From: an uncultured Pseudomonas sp.
GTDB taxonomy: Bacteria > Pseudomonadota > Gammaproteobacteria > Pseudomonadales > Pseudomonadaceae
Assembly: GCF_913774235.1 (NCBI RefSeq)
Contig: NZ_CAJYDW010000005.1
Location: 496,001-560,000, forward strand
DNA length: 64,000 nucleotides
Reading direction: 5' to 3'
Both the position numbers and the translations under genes were made by a program. Below, piece after piece: positions 18,066-29,072 of this stretch (its first letter is position 1; each line of letters starts with the position of its first letter). The notes beneath the pieces are model-generated. The model was not told where the DNA came from. It saw only the letters and a program-made list of their open reading frames with translations, and ran no database searches.

Positions 18066-18941
18066 CTACTCCTGCTCCACCTCATCCAACAGCCCCATGA
18101 ACGCCTGCGCCGCATTCGAATGGGTGCGCTCGGTATGCAGGATGTACCCCAGCCGTCGTTCCAGCTGAATCCCCGGCAACGGCAGGCGGTGCACCTGATC
18201 GTCCAGCAGCGTGCGCGGCAGCACGCTCCAGGCCAGGCCGATGGATACCAGCATCTTGATGGTCTCCAGGTAGTTGGTGCTCATGGCGATATTGGGCGTT
18301 AGCCCCTGGGCATCGAACAGCCCATGGACGATCAGCCGGGTAAAGGTATTGCCGCCGGGAAATACCGCCGGATGCCGCGCCACGTCGGCCAGGGTGACCT
18401 GTTCCTGATTGGCCAGCGCATGCTCCGGGGCCGCCACGAAATCCAGCGGATCGCTCCACACCGGCACCGCCTTGATCGGCGCCGCGGTCTGGGGCGCCAG
18501 GGTGATGATGGCCAGCTCCACCCGCCCATGCAGGATCTCGTCGTAGGCGGCTTCCGAATCCAGGAAGCGGATATCCAGTGCCACCTCCGGATACTCCCGA
18601 GTGAAACGCCTCAGGATCGGCGGTAGCCGATGCAGACCGATATGATGACTGGTCGCCAGTGTCAGGCGGCCGCCGATGGCACCATTGAGATTGGTCAGGG
18701 CACGGCGAGTGTCATCGATCACGCCTAGAATCTGATAGGCGCGGGGGAGCAGGGCGCGTCCGGCTTCCGTCAGGCTGACCTCGCGGCCGATGCGATCGAA
18801 CAGGCGCAGGTCCAGTTGCTGCTCCAGGGCGGCGATGCGCTTGCTCACCGCTGGCTGAGTCAGGTGCAGGCGCTCGCCGGCGTCGGAGAAGCCGCCCGTT
18901 TCGGCCACGGCGACGAAAGCATTCAGATTGGCGAGGTCCAC
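18066..18941 (-). CDS. LysR-family transcriptional regulator next to leuC
   Basis: The protein has 291 residues. The N-terminal winged HTH (LNAFVAVAETGGFSDAGERL, then HLTQPAVSKRIAALE) is followed by a periplasmic-binding-like effector domain. It is divergent from leuC and overlaps its upstream region, a conserved Pseudomonas arrangement. I place the start at GTG 18941 (reads VDLANLNAFVAV), the usual first residues of this group; an in-frame ATG at 18995 would add an unusual 18-residue Gln/His-rich extension. The inducer is unknown; control of the divergent leu genes is inferred only from position. Confidence 0.88.
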   Translation of the reverse strand: MDLANLNAFVAVAETGGFSDAGERLHLTQPAVSKRIAALEQQLDLRLFDRIGREVSLTEAGRALLPRAYQILGVIDDTRRALTNLNGAIGGRLTLATSHHIGLHRLPPILRRFTREYPEVALDIRFLDSEAAYDEILHGRVELAIITLAPQTAAPIKAVPVWSDPLDFVAAPEHALANQEQVTLADVARHPAVFPGGNTFTRLIVHGLFDAQGLTPNIAMSTNYLETIKMLVSIGLAWSVLPRTLLDDQVHRLPLPGIQLERRLGYILHTERTHSNAAQAFMGLLDEVEQE

Positions 18942-19083
18942 GACTTCGAATTCCTGTTGGTTATGCGCTTCATGAAAAAGATGAATTTGTTTCATGCGAG
19001 CCTAGCGCGGTATCTTTGACCCCACAAGCACCAAGGGCATGCCAAAGGCCCGTGCCGCTCCACGCCTGATGAGGAATCGATCC

Positions 19084-20508
19084 ATGGCTGGCAAGACGCT
19101 CTACGACAAACTCTGGGATATGCACCTGGTCAAGCAGCGCGACGATGGTTCCGCACTGCTCTACATCGACCGCCACATCATCCACGAAGTGACCTCGCCC
19201 CAGGCCTTCGAAGGCCTGCGTCTGGCCGGCCGCAAGCCCTGGCGCCTGGACGCCAACCTCGCGACCCTCGACCACAACGTGCCCACCACCCCGGATCGCA
19301 AGGAAGGCCTCGACTCCATCAAGGACGAGACCTCGCGCATCCAGGTCAAGACCCTGGACGAGAACTGCGACGACTTCGGCATCACCCAGTTCAAGATGAA
19401 CGACGTGCGCCAGGGCATCGTCCATGTGATCGGCCCGGAGCAGGGCGCTGTCCTGCCCGGCATGACCGTGGTCTGCGGTGACTCCCACACCTCCACCAAC
19501 GGCGCCTTCGCCGCCCTGGCCCATGGCATCGGCACCTCCGAGGTCGAGCACGTGCTCGCTACCCAGTGCCTGGTGGCCAAGAAGATGAAGAACATGCTGG
19601 TGAAGGTGGAGGGCGAGCTGCCCTTCGGCGTCACCGCCAAGGACATCGTCCTCGCCATCATCGGCAAGATCGGCACCGCCGGCGGCAATGGCCATGCCAT
19701 CGAATTCGCCGGCAGCGCCATCCGTGCCCTGTCGATGGAAGGCCGCATGACCATCTGCAACATGTCCATCGAGGCCGGTGCCCGGGTTGGCATGGTCGCC
19801 GTGGACCAAACCACCATCGATTACGTCGAAGGTCGTCCCTTCGCCCCTACTGGTGCCGTCTGGGAAGCCGCCGTGGCGCAATGGCGTGGCCTGGTGTCCG
19901 ACGCCGATGCCCACTTCGATACCGTGGTCGAACTCGACGCTACCCAGATCAAGCCGCAGGTCAGCTGGGGCACCTCGCCCGAGATGGTCCTGGCCGTCGA
20001 CCAGCAGGTGCCGGACCCGACCCGCGAAGCCGATCCGGTCAAGCGCGGTTCCATCGAGCGCGCCCTGAAATACATGGGCCTCAAGGCCAACCAGCCGATC
20101 ACCGACATCGTCCTGGATCGTGTCTTCATCGGCTCCTGCACCAACTCCCGTATCGAAGACCTGCGTGCCGCTGCCGCCGTGGCCAAGGGCCGCAAGGTTG
20201 CCGCGACCCTCAAGCAGGCGCTGGTGGTGCCGGGCTCCGGCCTGGTCAAGGCCCAAGCCGAGCGGGAAGGGCTGGACAAGGTATTCATCGAAGCCGGTTT
20301 CGAGTGGCGTGAACCGGGCTGCTCCATGTGCCTGGCGATGAACGCCGACCGCCTGGAGAGTGGCGAGCATTGCGCCTCCACCTCCAACCGCAACTTCGAA
20401 GGCCGTCAGGGCGCCGGTGGCCGTACCCACCTGGTGAGCCCGGCCATGGCCGCCGCTGCCGCCATCGCCGGTCGTTTCGTCGACGTCCGTGACTTCGCCA
20501 ACGCCTGA
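19084..20508 (+). CDS. leuC: 3-isopropylmalate dehydratase, large subunit
   Basis: LeuC (474 residues) with LeuD isomerises 2-isopropylmalate to 3-isopropylmalate in leucine synthesis. It holds a 4Fe-4S cluster; the ligand regions [15 protein letters not shown] and GCSMCLAMN are intact, as is [20 protein letters not shown]. Start 19084 ([12 protein letters not shown]) is the family start and has GAGGAA upstream; the longer frame to 19039 is not supported. leuD follows after 11 bases with its own GAGGAG ribosome site. Confidence 0.97.
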   Translation: MAGKTLYDKLWDMHLVKQRDDGSALLYIDRHIIHEVTSPQAFEGLRLAGRKPWRLDANLATLDHNVPTTPDRKEGLDSIKDETSRIQVKTLDENCDDFGITQFKMNDVRQGIVHVIGPEQGAVLPGMTVVCGDSHTSTNGAFAALAHGIGTSEVEHVLATQCLVAKKMKNMLVKVEGELPFGVTAKDIVLAIIGKIGTAGGNGHAIEFAGSAIRALSMEGRMTICNMSIEAGARVGMVAVDQTTIDYVEGRPFAPTGAVWEAAVAQWRGLVSDADAHFDTVVELDATQIKPQVSWGTSPEMVLAVDQQVPDPTREADPVKRGSIERALKYMGLKANQPITDIVLDRVFIGSCTNSRIEDLRAAAAVAKGRKVAATLKQALVVPGSGLVKAQAEREGLDKVFIEAGFEWREPGCSMCLAMNADRLESGEHCASTSNRNFEGRQGAGGRTHLVSPAMAAAAAIAGRFVDVRDFANA

Positions 20509-20519
20509 GGAGCCTGACC

Positions 20520-21164
20520 ATGCAAGCCTTCACCCAGCACACCGGTTTGGTCGCGCCCCTGGATCGCGCCAACGTCGACACCGACCAGATCATTCCCAAG
20601 CAATTCCTCAAGTCGATCAAGCGCACCGGCTTCGGCCCCAACCTGTTCGACGAGTGGCGCTACCTGGATGTCGGTCAGCCCGGCCAGGACAACAGCAAGC
20701 GGCCGCTCAACCCCGAGTTCGTGCTCAACCAGCCGCGCTATGCCGGCGCCAGCATCCTGCTGGCCCGCGAGAACTTCGGCTGCGGCTCCAGCCGCGAGCA
20801 CGCGCCCTGGGCCCTGGATGGCTACGGCTTCCGCTCGGTGATCGCGCCCAGCTTCGCCGACATCTTCTTCAACAACAGCTTCAAGAACGGCCTGCTGCCC
20901 ATCATCCTCAGCGATGACGATGTGGATGAGCTGTTCCGCCAGGTCGAGGCCAATGAGGGCTACCAACTGGTGGTCGACCTCGAGAGCCAGACCGTGCGCC
21001 GTCCCGACGGCGTGGCGCTGCCCTTCGAGATCGATGCCTTCCGCAAGCACTGCCTGCTCAATGGCCTGGACGACATCGGCCTGACCCTGCAGGATGCCGA
21101 CGCCATCGCCAGCTTCGAGGCCCGCTATCGCCAGAGCAGTCCCTGGATGTTTCCCAGCGCCTGA
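20520..21164 (+). CDS. leuD: 3-isopropylmalate dehydratase, small subunit
   Basis: LeuD (214 residues) is the swivel domain that completes the isopropylmalate isomerase active site with LeuC. Typical sequences are [18 protein letters not shown] near residue 15-32 and [15 protein letters not shown] in the middle. Normal length. Part of the leuC-leuD-methyltransferase-leuB-asd run on this strand. Confidence 0.97.
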   Translation: MQAFTQHTGLVAPLDRANVDTDQIIPKQFLKSIKRTGFGPNLFDEWRYLDVGQPGQDNSKRPLNPEFVLNQPRYAGASILLARENFGCGSSREHAPWALDGYGFRSVIAPSFADIFFNNSFKNGLLPIILSDDDVDELFRQVEANEGYQLVVDLESQTVRRPDGVALPFEIDAFRKHCLLNGLDDIGLTLQDADAIASFEARYRQSSPWMFPSA

Positions 21165-21209
21165 ACCCAACCGTCGATCCCTGCGGATCGGCGCTCTCCC
21201 GGAGGCTCC

Positions 21210-21974
21210 ATGAGCGGTGAACACGAGCAACACGTACAGCAGCAATTCGGCGCCACCGCCGAGGCCTATCTGACCAGTGCCGTCCACGCCCAGGGCGCTG
21301 AGCTCCTCGAACTGCGCGACGCGGTCGCCCGGCGCGAGAACGCCAAGGTCCTCGACCTCGGCTGCGGTGGCGGTCACGTCAGCTACAATGTGGCACCCGT
21401 GGCCGGGCAGGTGGTCGCCCTGGACCTGGCCGAAGAGATGCTCTCGGTGGTCAAACGCAGCGCCGCCGAGCAGGGGCTGGACAACATCAGCGTCCAGCCC
21501 GGCATGGCCGAGCACCTGCCGTTCGGCGATGCCAGCTTCGACTTCGTCTTCAGCCGTTACTCCGCCCACCACTGGCGCGACATCGGCGCGGCCCTGCGCG
21601 AAGTGCGCCGGGTGCTGCGACACGGGGGCGAAATGGCCATCATCGACGTGGTTTCGCCGGCCAACCCGCGCCTGGACACCTACCTGCAGACCGTGGAGAT
21701 CCTGCGTGACATCAGTCACGTCCGGGATTACTCCCTGGCCGAATGGCACCGCCTGCTGGATACCGCCCGCCTCGGCGTGACCCGCTGCGTACGCCAGCGG
21801 CTGCATCTGAACTTCGCCAGCTGGACCGAGCGCATGCGCACGCCCGAGCCGCAGTGCCAGGCCATCCGTAGCCTGCAGAAGAAGATCGGCCAGGAAGTGC
21901 GCCAGTATTTCGAAATCGACCACGACGGCTCCTTCACCGTCGACGTCATGGTTCTCTGGGCCCAGCCCATCTGA
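21210..21974 (+). CDS. Class I SAM-dependent methyltransferase between leuD and leuB
   Basis: The protein has 254 residues. The SAM-binding motif [16 protein letters not shown] is at about 46-60, followed by [10 protein letters not shown] and a UbiE/COQ5-like core ([19 protein letters not shown]). It lies in the leucine operon, 45 bases after leuD and 19 bases before leuB, an arrangement I know as common in Pseudomonas, but no methylated substrate is established to my knowledge. Being in the operon it should be expressed with leucine synthesis. It is not an obvious part of that pathway. Confidence 0.88.
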   Translation: MSGEHEQHVQQQFGATAEAYLTSAVHAQGAELLELRDAVARRENAKVLDLGCGGGHVSYNVAPVAGQVVALDLAEEMLSVVKRSAAEQGLDNISVQPGMAEHLPFGDASFDFVFSRYSAHHWRDIGAALREVRRVLRHGGEMAIIDVVSPANPRLDTYLQTVEILRDISHVRDYSLAEWHRLLDTARLGVTRCVRQRLHLNFASWTERMRTPEPQCQAIRSLQKKIGQEVRQYFEIDHDGSFTVDVMVLWAQPI

Positions 21975-21993
21975 TTTGGAACAGGAAAAGACA

Positions 21994-23076
<1,083 letters not shown>

Positions 23077-23132
23077 TCTGATCGGCCGCCAGGGGCGGCG
23101 GCCGTCCTCAAGACAATAAAGGTGCAGTAGCG

Positions 23133-24245
23133 ATGAAGCGTGTAGGTCTGATCGGTTGGCGTGGCATGGTGGGCTCCGTGCTCATGCAGCGCATGCTCGA
23201 AGAACGGGATTTCGACTTGATCGAGCCCGTGTTCTTCACCACCTCCAACGTCGGCGGTGAAGGTCCCGCCATCGGCAAGGGCGTGGCGCCGCTCAAGGAT
23301 GCCTACAGCATCGACGAGCTCAAGACCCTCGACGTCATCCTCACCTGCCAGGGCGGCGACTACACCAGCGAGGTGTTCCCCAAGCTGCGCCAGGCCGGCT
23401 GGAAAGGCTACTGGATCGACGCGGCGTCCAGCCTGCGCATGCAGGATGACGCCGTCATCGTGCTGGACCCGGTCAACCGTCGCGTCATCGACCAGGCCCT
23501 GGCCGATGGCCGCAAGGACTTCATCGGCGGCAACTGCACCGTCAGCCTGATGCTGATGGCCCTGGGCGGGCTGTTCGAAGCCGGTCTGGTGGACTGGATG
23601 AGCGCCATGACCTACCAGGCCGCCTCCGGCGCTGGTGCCCAGAACATGCGCGAGCTGATCCGCCAGATGGGCGCGACCCACGCCGCCGTGGCCGACAGCC
23701 TGGCCGATCCGGCCAGCGCCATCCTCGACATCGACCGCCAGGTCGCCGAGACCCTGCGCAGCGAGGCCTTCCCCACCGAACAGTTCGGCGTCCCCCTGGC
23801 CGGCAGCCTGATCCCCTGGATCGACAAGGAATTGCCTAACGGCCAGAGCCGCGAAGAGTGGAAGGCCCAGGCCGAGACCAACAAGATCCTCGGTCGCTTC
23901 AAGAATCCCATCCCGGTGGATGGCATCTGCGTGCGTATCGGTGCCATGCGCTGCCACAGTCAGGCGCTGACCATCAAACTGAACAAGGACGTGCCGCTGT
24001 CCGACCTCCACGGCCTGATCAGTCAGCACAATCCCTGGGTCAAGCTGGTGCCGAACAACCGCGACGTCAGCATGCGCGAACTCACGCCGGCGGCCGTCAC
24101 CGGCACCCTGAGCGTGCCGGTCGGGCGGCTGCGTAAGCTCAACATGGGCTCCCAGTACCTGGGCGCCTTCACCGTCGGCGACCAGCTGCTGTGGGGCGCC
24201 GCCGAGCCGCTGCGGCGCATGCTGCGGATCCTGCTCGAGCAGTGA
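23133..24245 (+). CDS. asd: Aspartate-semialdehyde dehydrogenase
   Basis: Asd (370 residues) reduces aspartyl phosphate to aspartate semialdehyde with NADPH, the branch point to lysine/diaminopimelate, threonine and methionine. NADP motif [14 protein letters not shown] is at residues 8-21, and the catalytic Cys135 is in [16 protein letters not shown], as in the gammaproteobacterial enzyme. Typical length. It is followed by a clear terminator and then by its paralogue usg. Confidence 0.97.
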   Translation: MKRVGLIGWRGMVGSVLMQRMLEERDFDLIEPVFFTTSNVGGEGPAIGKGVAPLKDAYSIDELKTLDVILTCQGGDYTSEVFPKLRQAGWKGYWIDAASSLRMQDDAVIVLDPVNRRVIDQALADGRKDFIGGNCTVSLMLMALGGLFEAGLVDWMSAMTYQAASGAGAQNMRELIRQMGATHAAVADSLADPASAILDIDRQVAETLRSEAFPTEQFGVPLAGSLIPWIDKELPNGQSREEWKAQAETNKILGRFKNPIPVDGICVRIGAMRCHSQALTIKLNKDVPLSDLHGLISQHNPWVKLVPNNRDVSMRELTPAAVTGTLSVPVGRLRKLNMGSQYLGAFTVGDQLLWGAAEPLRRMLRILLEQ

Positions 24246-24273
24246 ACCGTCGGCATAACGTTTGCCAGTAGAG

Positions 24274-24304
24274 GAGGGCCGCCAGTAAAGTGCGGCCCTC
24301 TTTC
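24274..24304 (+). terminator. Rho-independent terminator of asd
   Basis: GAGGGCCGC (24274-24282), 9-base loop, GCGGCCCTC (24292-24300), then TTTCGTTTT. It separates asd from usg, so usg needs its own promoter or read-through. Confidence 0.9.
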
Positions 24305-24321
24305 GTTTTGGACCGCCTATC

Positions 24322-25317
24322 ATGACTGCCAGAGATATCGCCCTCGTGGGCGCGACCAGCGCCTACGGCGAAGCCATTCGCGAGCTGCTGGACGAGCGTG
24401 ACGTGCCCCTCGGGCGCCTGCACCTGCTCGCCAGTGGTGAATCGGCGGGGCAGAATCTGCCCTTCCGAGGCAGCAACCTGAGAGTCACGGGGCTCGAAGG
24501 TTTCGACTTCGCTCAGGTCGGCATCGTCATTCTCGCCGCACCGGCCGCCGTGGTGGAAAGCCTGCGGCCGCAATTGGCCGCCGCCGGTTGCGCCGCACTG
24601 GATCTCAGCGGCGCCTCCGCCGCGCTTTCCGTACTGCCGCGCATCAACGGCGAGCGCCTCGATAACCTGCCCGCCGCGCCCTGGCTCGGGGTGCCGCTGG
24701 CCGCTGCCCAGGCCGCGGCCAGCGTGGCGGCGGTGCTGGCGCGGCTCAATACCCTGGCCGATGCCTCCCTGACCGCCTGCCTCGCCGCCTCCGGTGCCGG
24801 GCGCGGTGGGGTCGAGGAGCTGGCGCGCCAGGCGACCGAGTTGCTCAACGGGCGCCCGGTCGAGTCCCGGCTGTTCGAAGGCCAGCTGGCGTTCAATCTG
24901 CTCGGTCGTACCGGTGCTCCTGCAGCGGATGGCTATACTGCCCAGGAACATCGTCTGCTGGACGAATGTCAGCAGGTACTGGGCGGCAGCTTGCCGGTAC
25001 TGGACGTCACGGCGCTGCAGGCACCGGTGTTCTTCGGCGACAGCCTGGCGCTGAGCCTGAGGGGCAAGGAGCCCTGGTCGCTGGAACAGGTGCTGGAGGC
25101 CCTGGGTGACGAGCCCGGGCTGGCGCTCGATGAAGAGGTCGATTGTCCTTCCGCGGTGGGCGATGCCCTGGGCCGGGAAGAGGTACTGGTGGGGCGGGTA
25201 CGGCTGCATCCGCGGGATGCGCGGAGGCTGGAATGCTGGTTGGTGGCGGACAACGTCAGATTGTCGGCGCTGACCGCCGTTCAGCTGGCCGAATTGTTGC
25301 TTAAACAGTCGGCCTAA
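24322..25317 (+). CDS. usg: Usg: aspartate-semialdehyde dehydrogenase-like protein
   Basis: A protein of 331 residues with the Asd fold: the NADP-loop start IALVGATSAYGEAIRELLDE and a dimerisation domain. The catalytic cysteine block of Asd (NCTVS in the preceding gene) is replaced by GVPLAAAQAA, so it is not expected to be an active dehydrogenase. Usg proteins follow asd in many gammaproteobacteria, and their role is not settled. It shows an intact frame of normal length, so it is not a decaying duplicate. Confidence 0.85.
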   Translation: MTARDIALVGATSAYGEAIRELLDERDVPLGRLHLLASGESAGQNLPFRGSNLRVTGLEGFDFAQVGIVILAAPAAVVESLRPQLAAAGCAALDLSGASAALSVLPRINGERLDNLPAAPWLGVPLAAAQAAASVAAVLARLNTLADASLTACLAASGAGRGGVEELARQATELLNGRPVESRLFEGQLAFNLLGRTGAPAADGYTAQEHRLLDECQQVLGGSLPVLDVTALQAPVFFGDSLALSLRGKEPWSLEQVLEALGDEPGLALDEEVDCPSAVGDALGREEVLVGRVRLHPRDARRLECWLVADNVRLSALTAVQLAELLLKQSA

Positions 25318-25439
25318 AAGATACTCCGTGAAACGTTTCGCCCTGGTCGCCCGAGCGACGGGGCGTTGACGCAGCACGCAGCGATGGACACAGGCGCCGC
25401 TGTCAGGGCGCGGTCGATAGCTTCTAAAAAGGGACGGTC

Positions 25440-28094
25440 ATGGTTCGAGTTCAGAAACTGGTGCGGGCAATTGCAGCGGCGAGCGCCTTGATGTCCGGCG
25501 CGGCCCAGGCACTCAGCCTGGGGGAGATCCACCTCAATTCCGCTCTCAACCAGCCTTTCGATGCCACCATCGATCTGTCGGACCTGCGTGATCTCGGCAC
25601 CGCCGAGTTGCGGCCCAGCCTTGCCTCGCCCGAAGAGTTCGGCAAGGCCGGCGTGGATCGCGCCTTCTTCCTGAACGATCTGAAGTTCGCGCCGGAAACG
25701 CGTAATGGCCGCACGGTCATCCGCGTCACCTCGGCACGTCCGGTGCGCGAGCCCTATCTGAATTTCCTGCTCGAGGTGAATTGGCCCAGCGGCCGTATCC
25801 TCCGCGAGTACACCGTGCTGCTCGATCCGCCGCTCTATACCCCGCAGGCGGCCGCGGCACCCTTCGCCCCCCAGGTCCAGGCGACCCCGCGGCCCCGAGC
25901 GACCGCACCGGATGCCCCGCGCCCGGCGGCACCGGCGGCGCCGGTGCCCAGTGCCTCCCAGGCGCCCGGTACCTACACCACCGAAGCCCGCGATACTCTG
26001 TGGGAAGTCGCTGCGCGCAATCGGCCCTCGGGCAGCGTCAGCGTCGACCAGACCATGCTGGCGATCCAGGACCTCAACCCGGACGCCTTCATCGACCGCA
26101 ACATCAACCTGATGAAGAGCGGCCAGGTGTTGCGGCTGCCGGATCAGACCCAGGTCAAGACGCGCTCCCAGCGTGAAGCCGTAGCCGAGATCGCCCGCCA
26201 GACCCGTGCCTGGAAGCAGGGTGGCGACAGCGCCGCGTCCGGTACGCCGCGCCGCCAGGTGGACGCCTCCAGCCAACCGGGTGCCACCGAGGCACCCGCT
26301 GCCGCGGCTCCCAGGGACAACCTCAAGCTGCTTTCCGGCCAGCCGGCGAACAAGCCGGGCGATGCCGCCAGCGGCAAGGGTGGCAAGGGCAGCGATCAGG
26401 CCCTGGCCGATCGCCTCGCCGTGACCCAGGAAAGCCTGGACACCACGCGCCGCGAGAACGACGAACTCAAGAGCCGTCTGGGTGATCTGCAGTCTCAGCT
26501 CGACAAGCTGCAGAAGATCATGCAGCTCAAGGATGCCCAACTCGCCCGCATGCAGGCCAGCATGGCCAATCCCCAAGCTGCGGGCCAGCCCGCGCCGAGC
26601 ACGCCCGAAACTCCAGCTGCGGCGACGCCGCCGGTGAGCGCCACGCCGCCAGCGGCCCAGGCGCCCAGCGCGGCCGCGCCGTCCGCGGAGACGTCGCCCG
26701 CCCAGCCCGCCACACCGCCCGCCAGCGAGGCCGGCACCGGCACCGCGCCGCCGGCCGCCAGCGAGCCCAAGGTCATCCCCGTCACGCCGAGCACGCCGGC
26801 CACCCAGCCCACCGAGGCGACCAACAGCTTCCTCGACGACATCCTCAGCAATCCGCTGTGGCTCGGCATCATCGGTGGCAGTGCCCTGCTGGCCCTGCTG
26901 GTGCTGCTGATGGTCAATTCGCGGCGCAATGCCGTGAAGGAAGCCGAGCGCGCCCGTGAGGCCGAGGCGGCACGTACCGATACCGCCTTCGATCCGGACC
27001 CGGAACTCGGCGATCACCACGGCCTGGCCGGTCTGGAGCTGAGCCAGAGTCCTCAGGACGCCAGTCGTGACGCCGATGCCCAGGACGATGCCCTGGGCCA
27101 GGCGGACATCTACATGGCCTACGGGCGCTTCAGCCAGGCGGCCGAGGTGCTCAAGAAAGCCAGCGACCAGGAACCCCACCGCGCCGACCTGCGCCTCAAG
27201 CTCATGGAAGTCTATGCCGAGATGGGCGACAAGGACGGCTTCCAGCGCGAGGAGAGCGAACTCAAGGAAATCGGTGGCGCCCAATCGGCGGTCGATCACC
27301 TGAAGTCGCGCTATCCGGCCATGGCTACCGTGGCCGTGGGCGCTGCCGCCGTGGGCGCTGCCGCCGTGGGGGCCGCGGCCCTGGCCGCCGCCCACGAATT
27401 GAGCGAGGAATCCGCGCGCAACCAGGGGTTCTCGGCCACCGAGGACAGCCAGGACTTCGACCTATCCCTGGACGACTTCGGCAAGGACGAAGCTCGTCCG
27501 ACCGAAGAGCCGCTGTTCGGCGAAGCCTTCGCCGAGGCCCAGGCCAATGGTCGGGATGCCCGCGACGATTTCGACTTCGACCTCAACTTCGATCCGGCAC
27601 CCGCCGGTTCGCCTGCCAGTCCGGCGGCCAAGGATGATGACTTCGCCTTGGATTTCAGCGAATTCGAACGCCAGGGCGACCTGGCGCGGGACGAAACCAG
27701 TGAGCCATCCGCGGCGGATTCGGCCTTCGATGAGCCGCTGAGTCCCCGCGAGCCGGCCGCGGACACCGAGTTGCCGGCCAACTTCGACCTGTCCGACTTC
27801 GACGAGCAGCCGGCACCCAAGCGCGAGAGCGACGAGGAGTTCGCCGCGCGTCTGCAGGAAGCTTCCCGCCAGTTCGACGCCGAGACCACCAAGGGTGCCG
27901 CCGCCAGTGACGGCCTGGACGATTTCGACTTCCTTTCCGGTGAGGACGAGACCGCCACCAAGCTGGACCTGGCGCGCGCCTACATCGACATGGGCGATCC
28001 CGAAGGAGCCCGCGACATCCTCGACGAGGTGCTGGCCGAGGGTAATTCCGGGCAACAGCAGGAAGCCCGGGAGATCCTCGCCCAGCTCAGCTGA
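25440..28094 (+). CDS. fimV: FimV, peptidoglycan-binding polar assembly protein
   Basis: FimV (884 residues) organises cell-pole complexes, type IV pili and twitching in Pseudomonas. In order: signal peptide (1 to about 24, ending AAQALS), conserved periplasmic N-domain (LGEIHLNSALNQPFDATIDL), LysM peptidoglycan-binding module (about 180-238), coiled coil (about 320-378), Ala/Pro-rich linker, membrane helix LWLGIIGGSALLALLVLLMV (about 476-496), cytoplasmic TPR helices (about 553-607), an Ala/Gly/Val repeat AVGAAAVGAAAVGAAALAAA (about 628-650), an acidic Asp/Phe-rich stretch, and the C-terminal FimV domain (about 838-884, TKLDLARAYIDMGDPEGARD). A GGGACGG ribosome site precedes the ATG. Confidence 0.95.
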   Translation: MVRVQKLVRAIAAASALMSGAAQALSLGEIHLNSALNQPFDATIDLSDLRDLGTAELRPSLASPEEFGKAGVDRAFFLNDLKFAPETRNGRTVIRVTSARPVREPYLNFLLEVNWPSGRILREYTVLLDPPLYTPQAAAAPFAPQVQATPRPRATAPDAPRPAAPAAPVPSASQAPGTYTTEARDTLWEVAARNRPSGSVSVDQTMLAIQDLNPDAFIDRNINLMKSGQVLRLPDQTQVKTRSQREAVAEIARQTRAWKQGGDSAASGTPRRQVDASSQPGATEAPAAAAPRDNLKLLSGQPANKPGDAASGKGGKGSDQALADRLAVTQESLDTTRRENDELKSRLGDLQSQLDKLQKIMQLKDAQLARMQASMANPQAAGQPAPSTPETPAAATPPVSATPPAAQAPSAAAPSAETSPAQPATPPASEAGTGTAPPAASEPKVIPVTPSTPATQPTEATNSFLDDILSNPLWLGIIGGSALLALLVLLMVNSRRNAVKEAERAREAEAARTDTAFDPDPELGDHHGLAGLELSQSPQDASRDADAQDDALGQADIYMAYGRFSQAAEVLKKASDQEPHRADLRLKLMEVYAEMGDKDGFQREESELKEIGGAQSAVDHLKSRYPAMATVAVGAAAVGAAAVGAAALAAAHELSEESARNQGFSATEDSQDFDLSLDDFGKDEARPTEEPLFGEAFAEAQANGRDARDDFDFDLNFDPAPAGSPASPAAKDDDFALDFSEFERQGDLARDETSEPSAADSAFDEPLSPREPAADTELPANFDLSDFDEQPAPKRESDEEFAARLQEASRQFDAETTKGAAASDGLDDFDFLSGEDETATKLDLARAYIDMGDPEGARDILDEVLAEGNSGQQQEAREILAQLS

Positions 28095-28117
28095 GGCCCA
28101 CCAGGCTTGGCAGAGGA

Positions 28118-28151
28118 GGGGAGGCGGCTATAAGCTGCCTCCCCTTTTTTT
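28118..28151 (+). terminator. Rho-independent terminator of fimV
   Basis: GGGGAGGCGGCT, loop ATA, AGCTGCCTCCCC (one G-T pair), then seven T. It lies just before the truA start at 28167. Confidence 0.9.
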
Positions 28152-28166
28152 CGTCTGGCCGCCGCT

Positions 28167-29012
28167 GTGGATTTTCTCGACCCCACCCTGACCGCTCCCC
28201 CACAACGCATCGCCCTGGGCGTCGAATACAAGGGCGCCCGTTATCGCGGCTGGCAACGCCAGCAGCCGGGGGTGCGCTCGGTGCAGGAAACCCTGGAGGC
28301 GGCGCTGTCCAAGGTTGCGGCGGCGCCCATCAGCGTCAGCTGCGCCGGGCGCACCGATGCCGGCGTCCACGCCAGCGGCCAGGTGGTGCACTTCGATTCT
28401 CCGGTCGAGCGGCCGCTCAAGGCTTGGGTGCTGGGCACCAACGCCAATCTGCCACCGGACATCAGCGTGACCTGGGTACAGCCGGTCAGCGATGCCTTCC
28501 ACGCGCGTTTCAGCGCCATGGCCCGGCGCTATCGCTACGTCATCTACAACGACCCCATCCGACCCGCACACCTGGCGGAAGAAGTGACCTGGAACCATCG
28601 GCCCCTGGATATCCAGCGGATGCGCGCGGCGGCCCAGGTGCTGATCGGCACCCACGACTTCACCTCCTTTCGCGCCAAGGAATGCCAGGCCAAGTCGCCG
28701 ATCAAGACGGTGCATCACCTGCGGCTGTGGCAGAACGACCGCTTGCTGGTGCTGGATATTCGCGCCAATGCCTTCCTCCATCACATGGTGCGTAACATCG
28801 TCGGGGTGCTGATGGCGGTCGGCTGTGGTGATCGGCCAGTGGAATGGGTCGCCGAGGTGCTGGCGGCGCGGGAGCGGCGCCAGGGTGGGGTCACGGCCCA
28901 TCCCTTCGGTCTCTACCTGGTGCGGGTGGAGTACCCCGACGACCTGCAGGTGCCGGAGCGCCCCCTGGGCCCGCTGTTCCTAGGTCGGGTGCCCGAGCTG
29001 GAAGGCCCCTAA
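28167..29012 (+). CDS. truA: tRNA pseudouridine synthase A
   Basis: TruA (281 residues) isomerises uridines 38-40 of the tRNA anticodon arm. The catalytic aspartate lies in CAGRTDAGVHASGQVVHF; other family blocks are GVEYKGARYRGWQRQ and ANAFLHHMVRNIVGVLM. The start is GTG 28167, 16 bases after the fimV terminator T-run; no strong ribosome site is visible. fimV-truA-trpF-accD is a standard Pseudomonas order. Confidence 0.95.
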   Translation: MDFLDPTLTAPPQRIALGVEYKGARYRGWQRQQPGVRSVQETLEAALSKVAAAPISVSCAGRTDAGVHASGQVVHFDSPVERPLKAWVLGTNANLPPDISVTWVQPVSDAFHARFSAMARRYRYVIYNDPIRPAHLAEEVTWNHRPLDIQRMRAAAQVLIGTHDFTSFRAKECQAKSPIKTVHHLRLWQNDRLLVLDIRANAFLHHMVRNIVGVLMAVGCGDRPVEWVAEVLAARERRQGGVTAHPFGLYLVRVEYPDDLQVPERPLGPLFLGRVPELEGP

Positions 29013-29072
29013 GGCTGACGCTGGGCGGGCGGTCTGCTAACATCCATCGATTTGGGACGAGGTCATTCCAGT

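Noticed and set aside
25321-25345. GAAACGTTTC palindrome before fimV and TGAAACGTTACA near 13941 as LacI-type operators
   Set aside because: Short symmetric sequences of this kind arise by chance; there is no LacI-family gene in the window and no shared function of the two downstream genes.
25314-27395. Minus-strand frame of 693 codons opposite fimV
   Set aside because: Low-complexity Gly/Arg/Leu sequence mirroring the Pro/Ala-rich linker of FimV; no ribosome site or family features.
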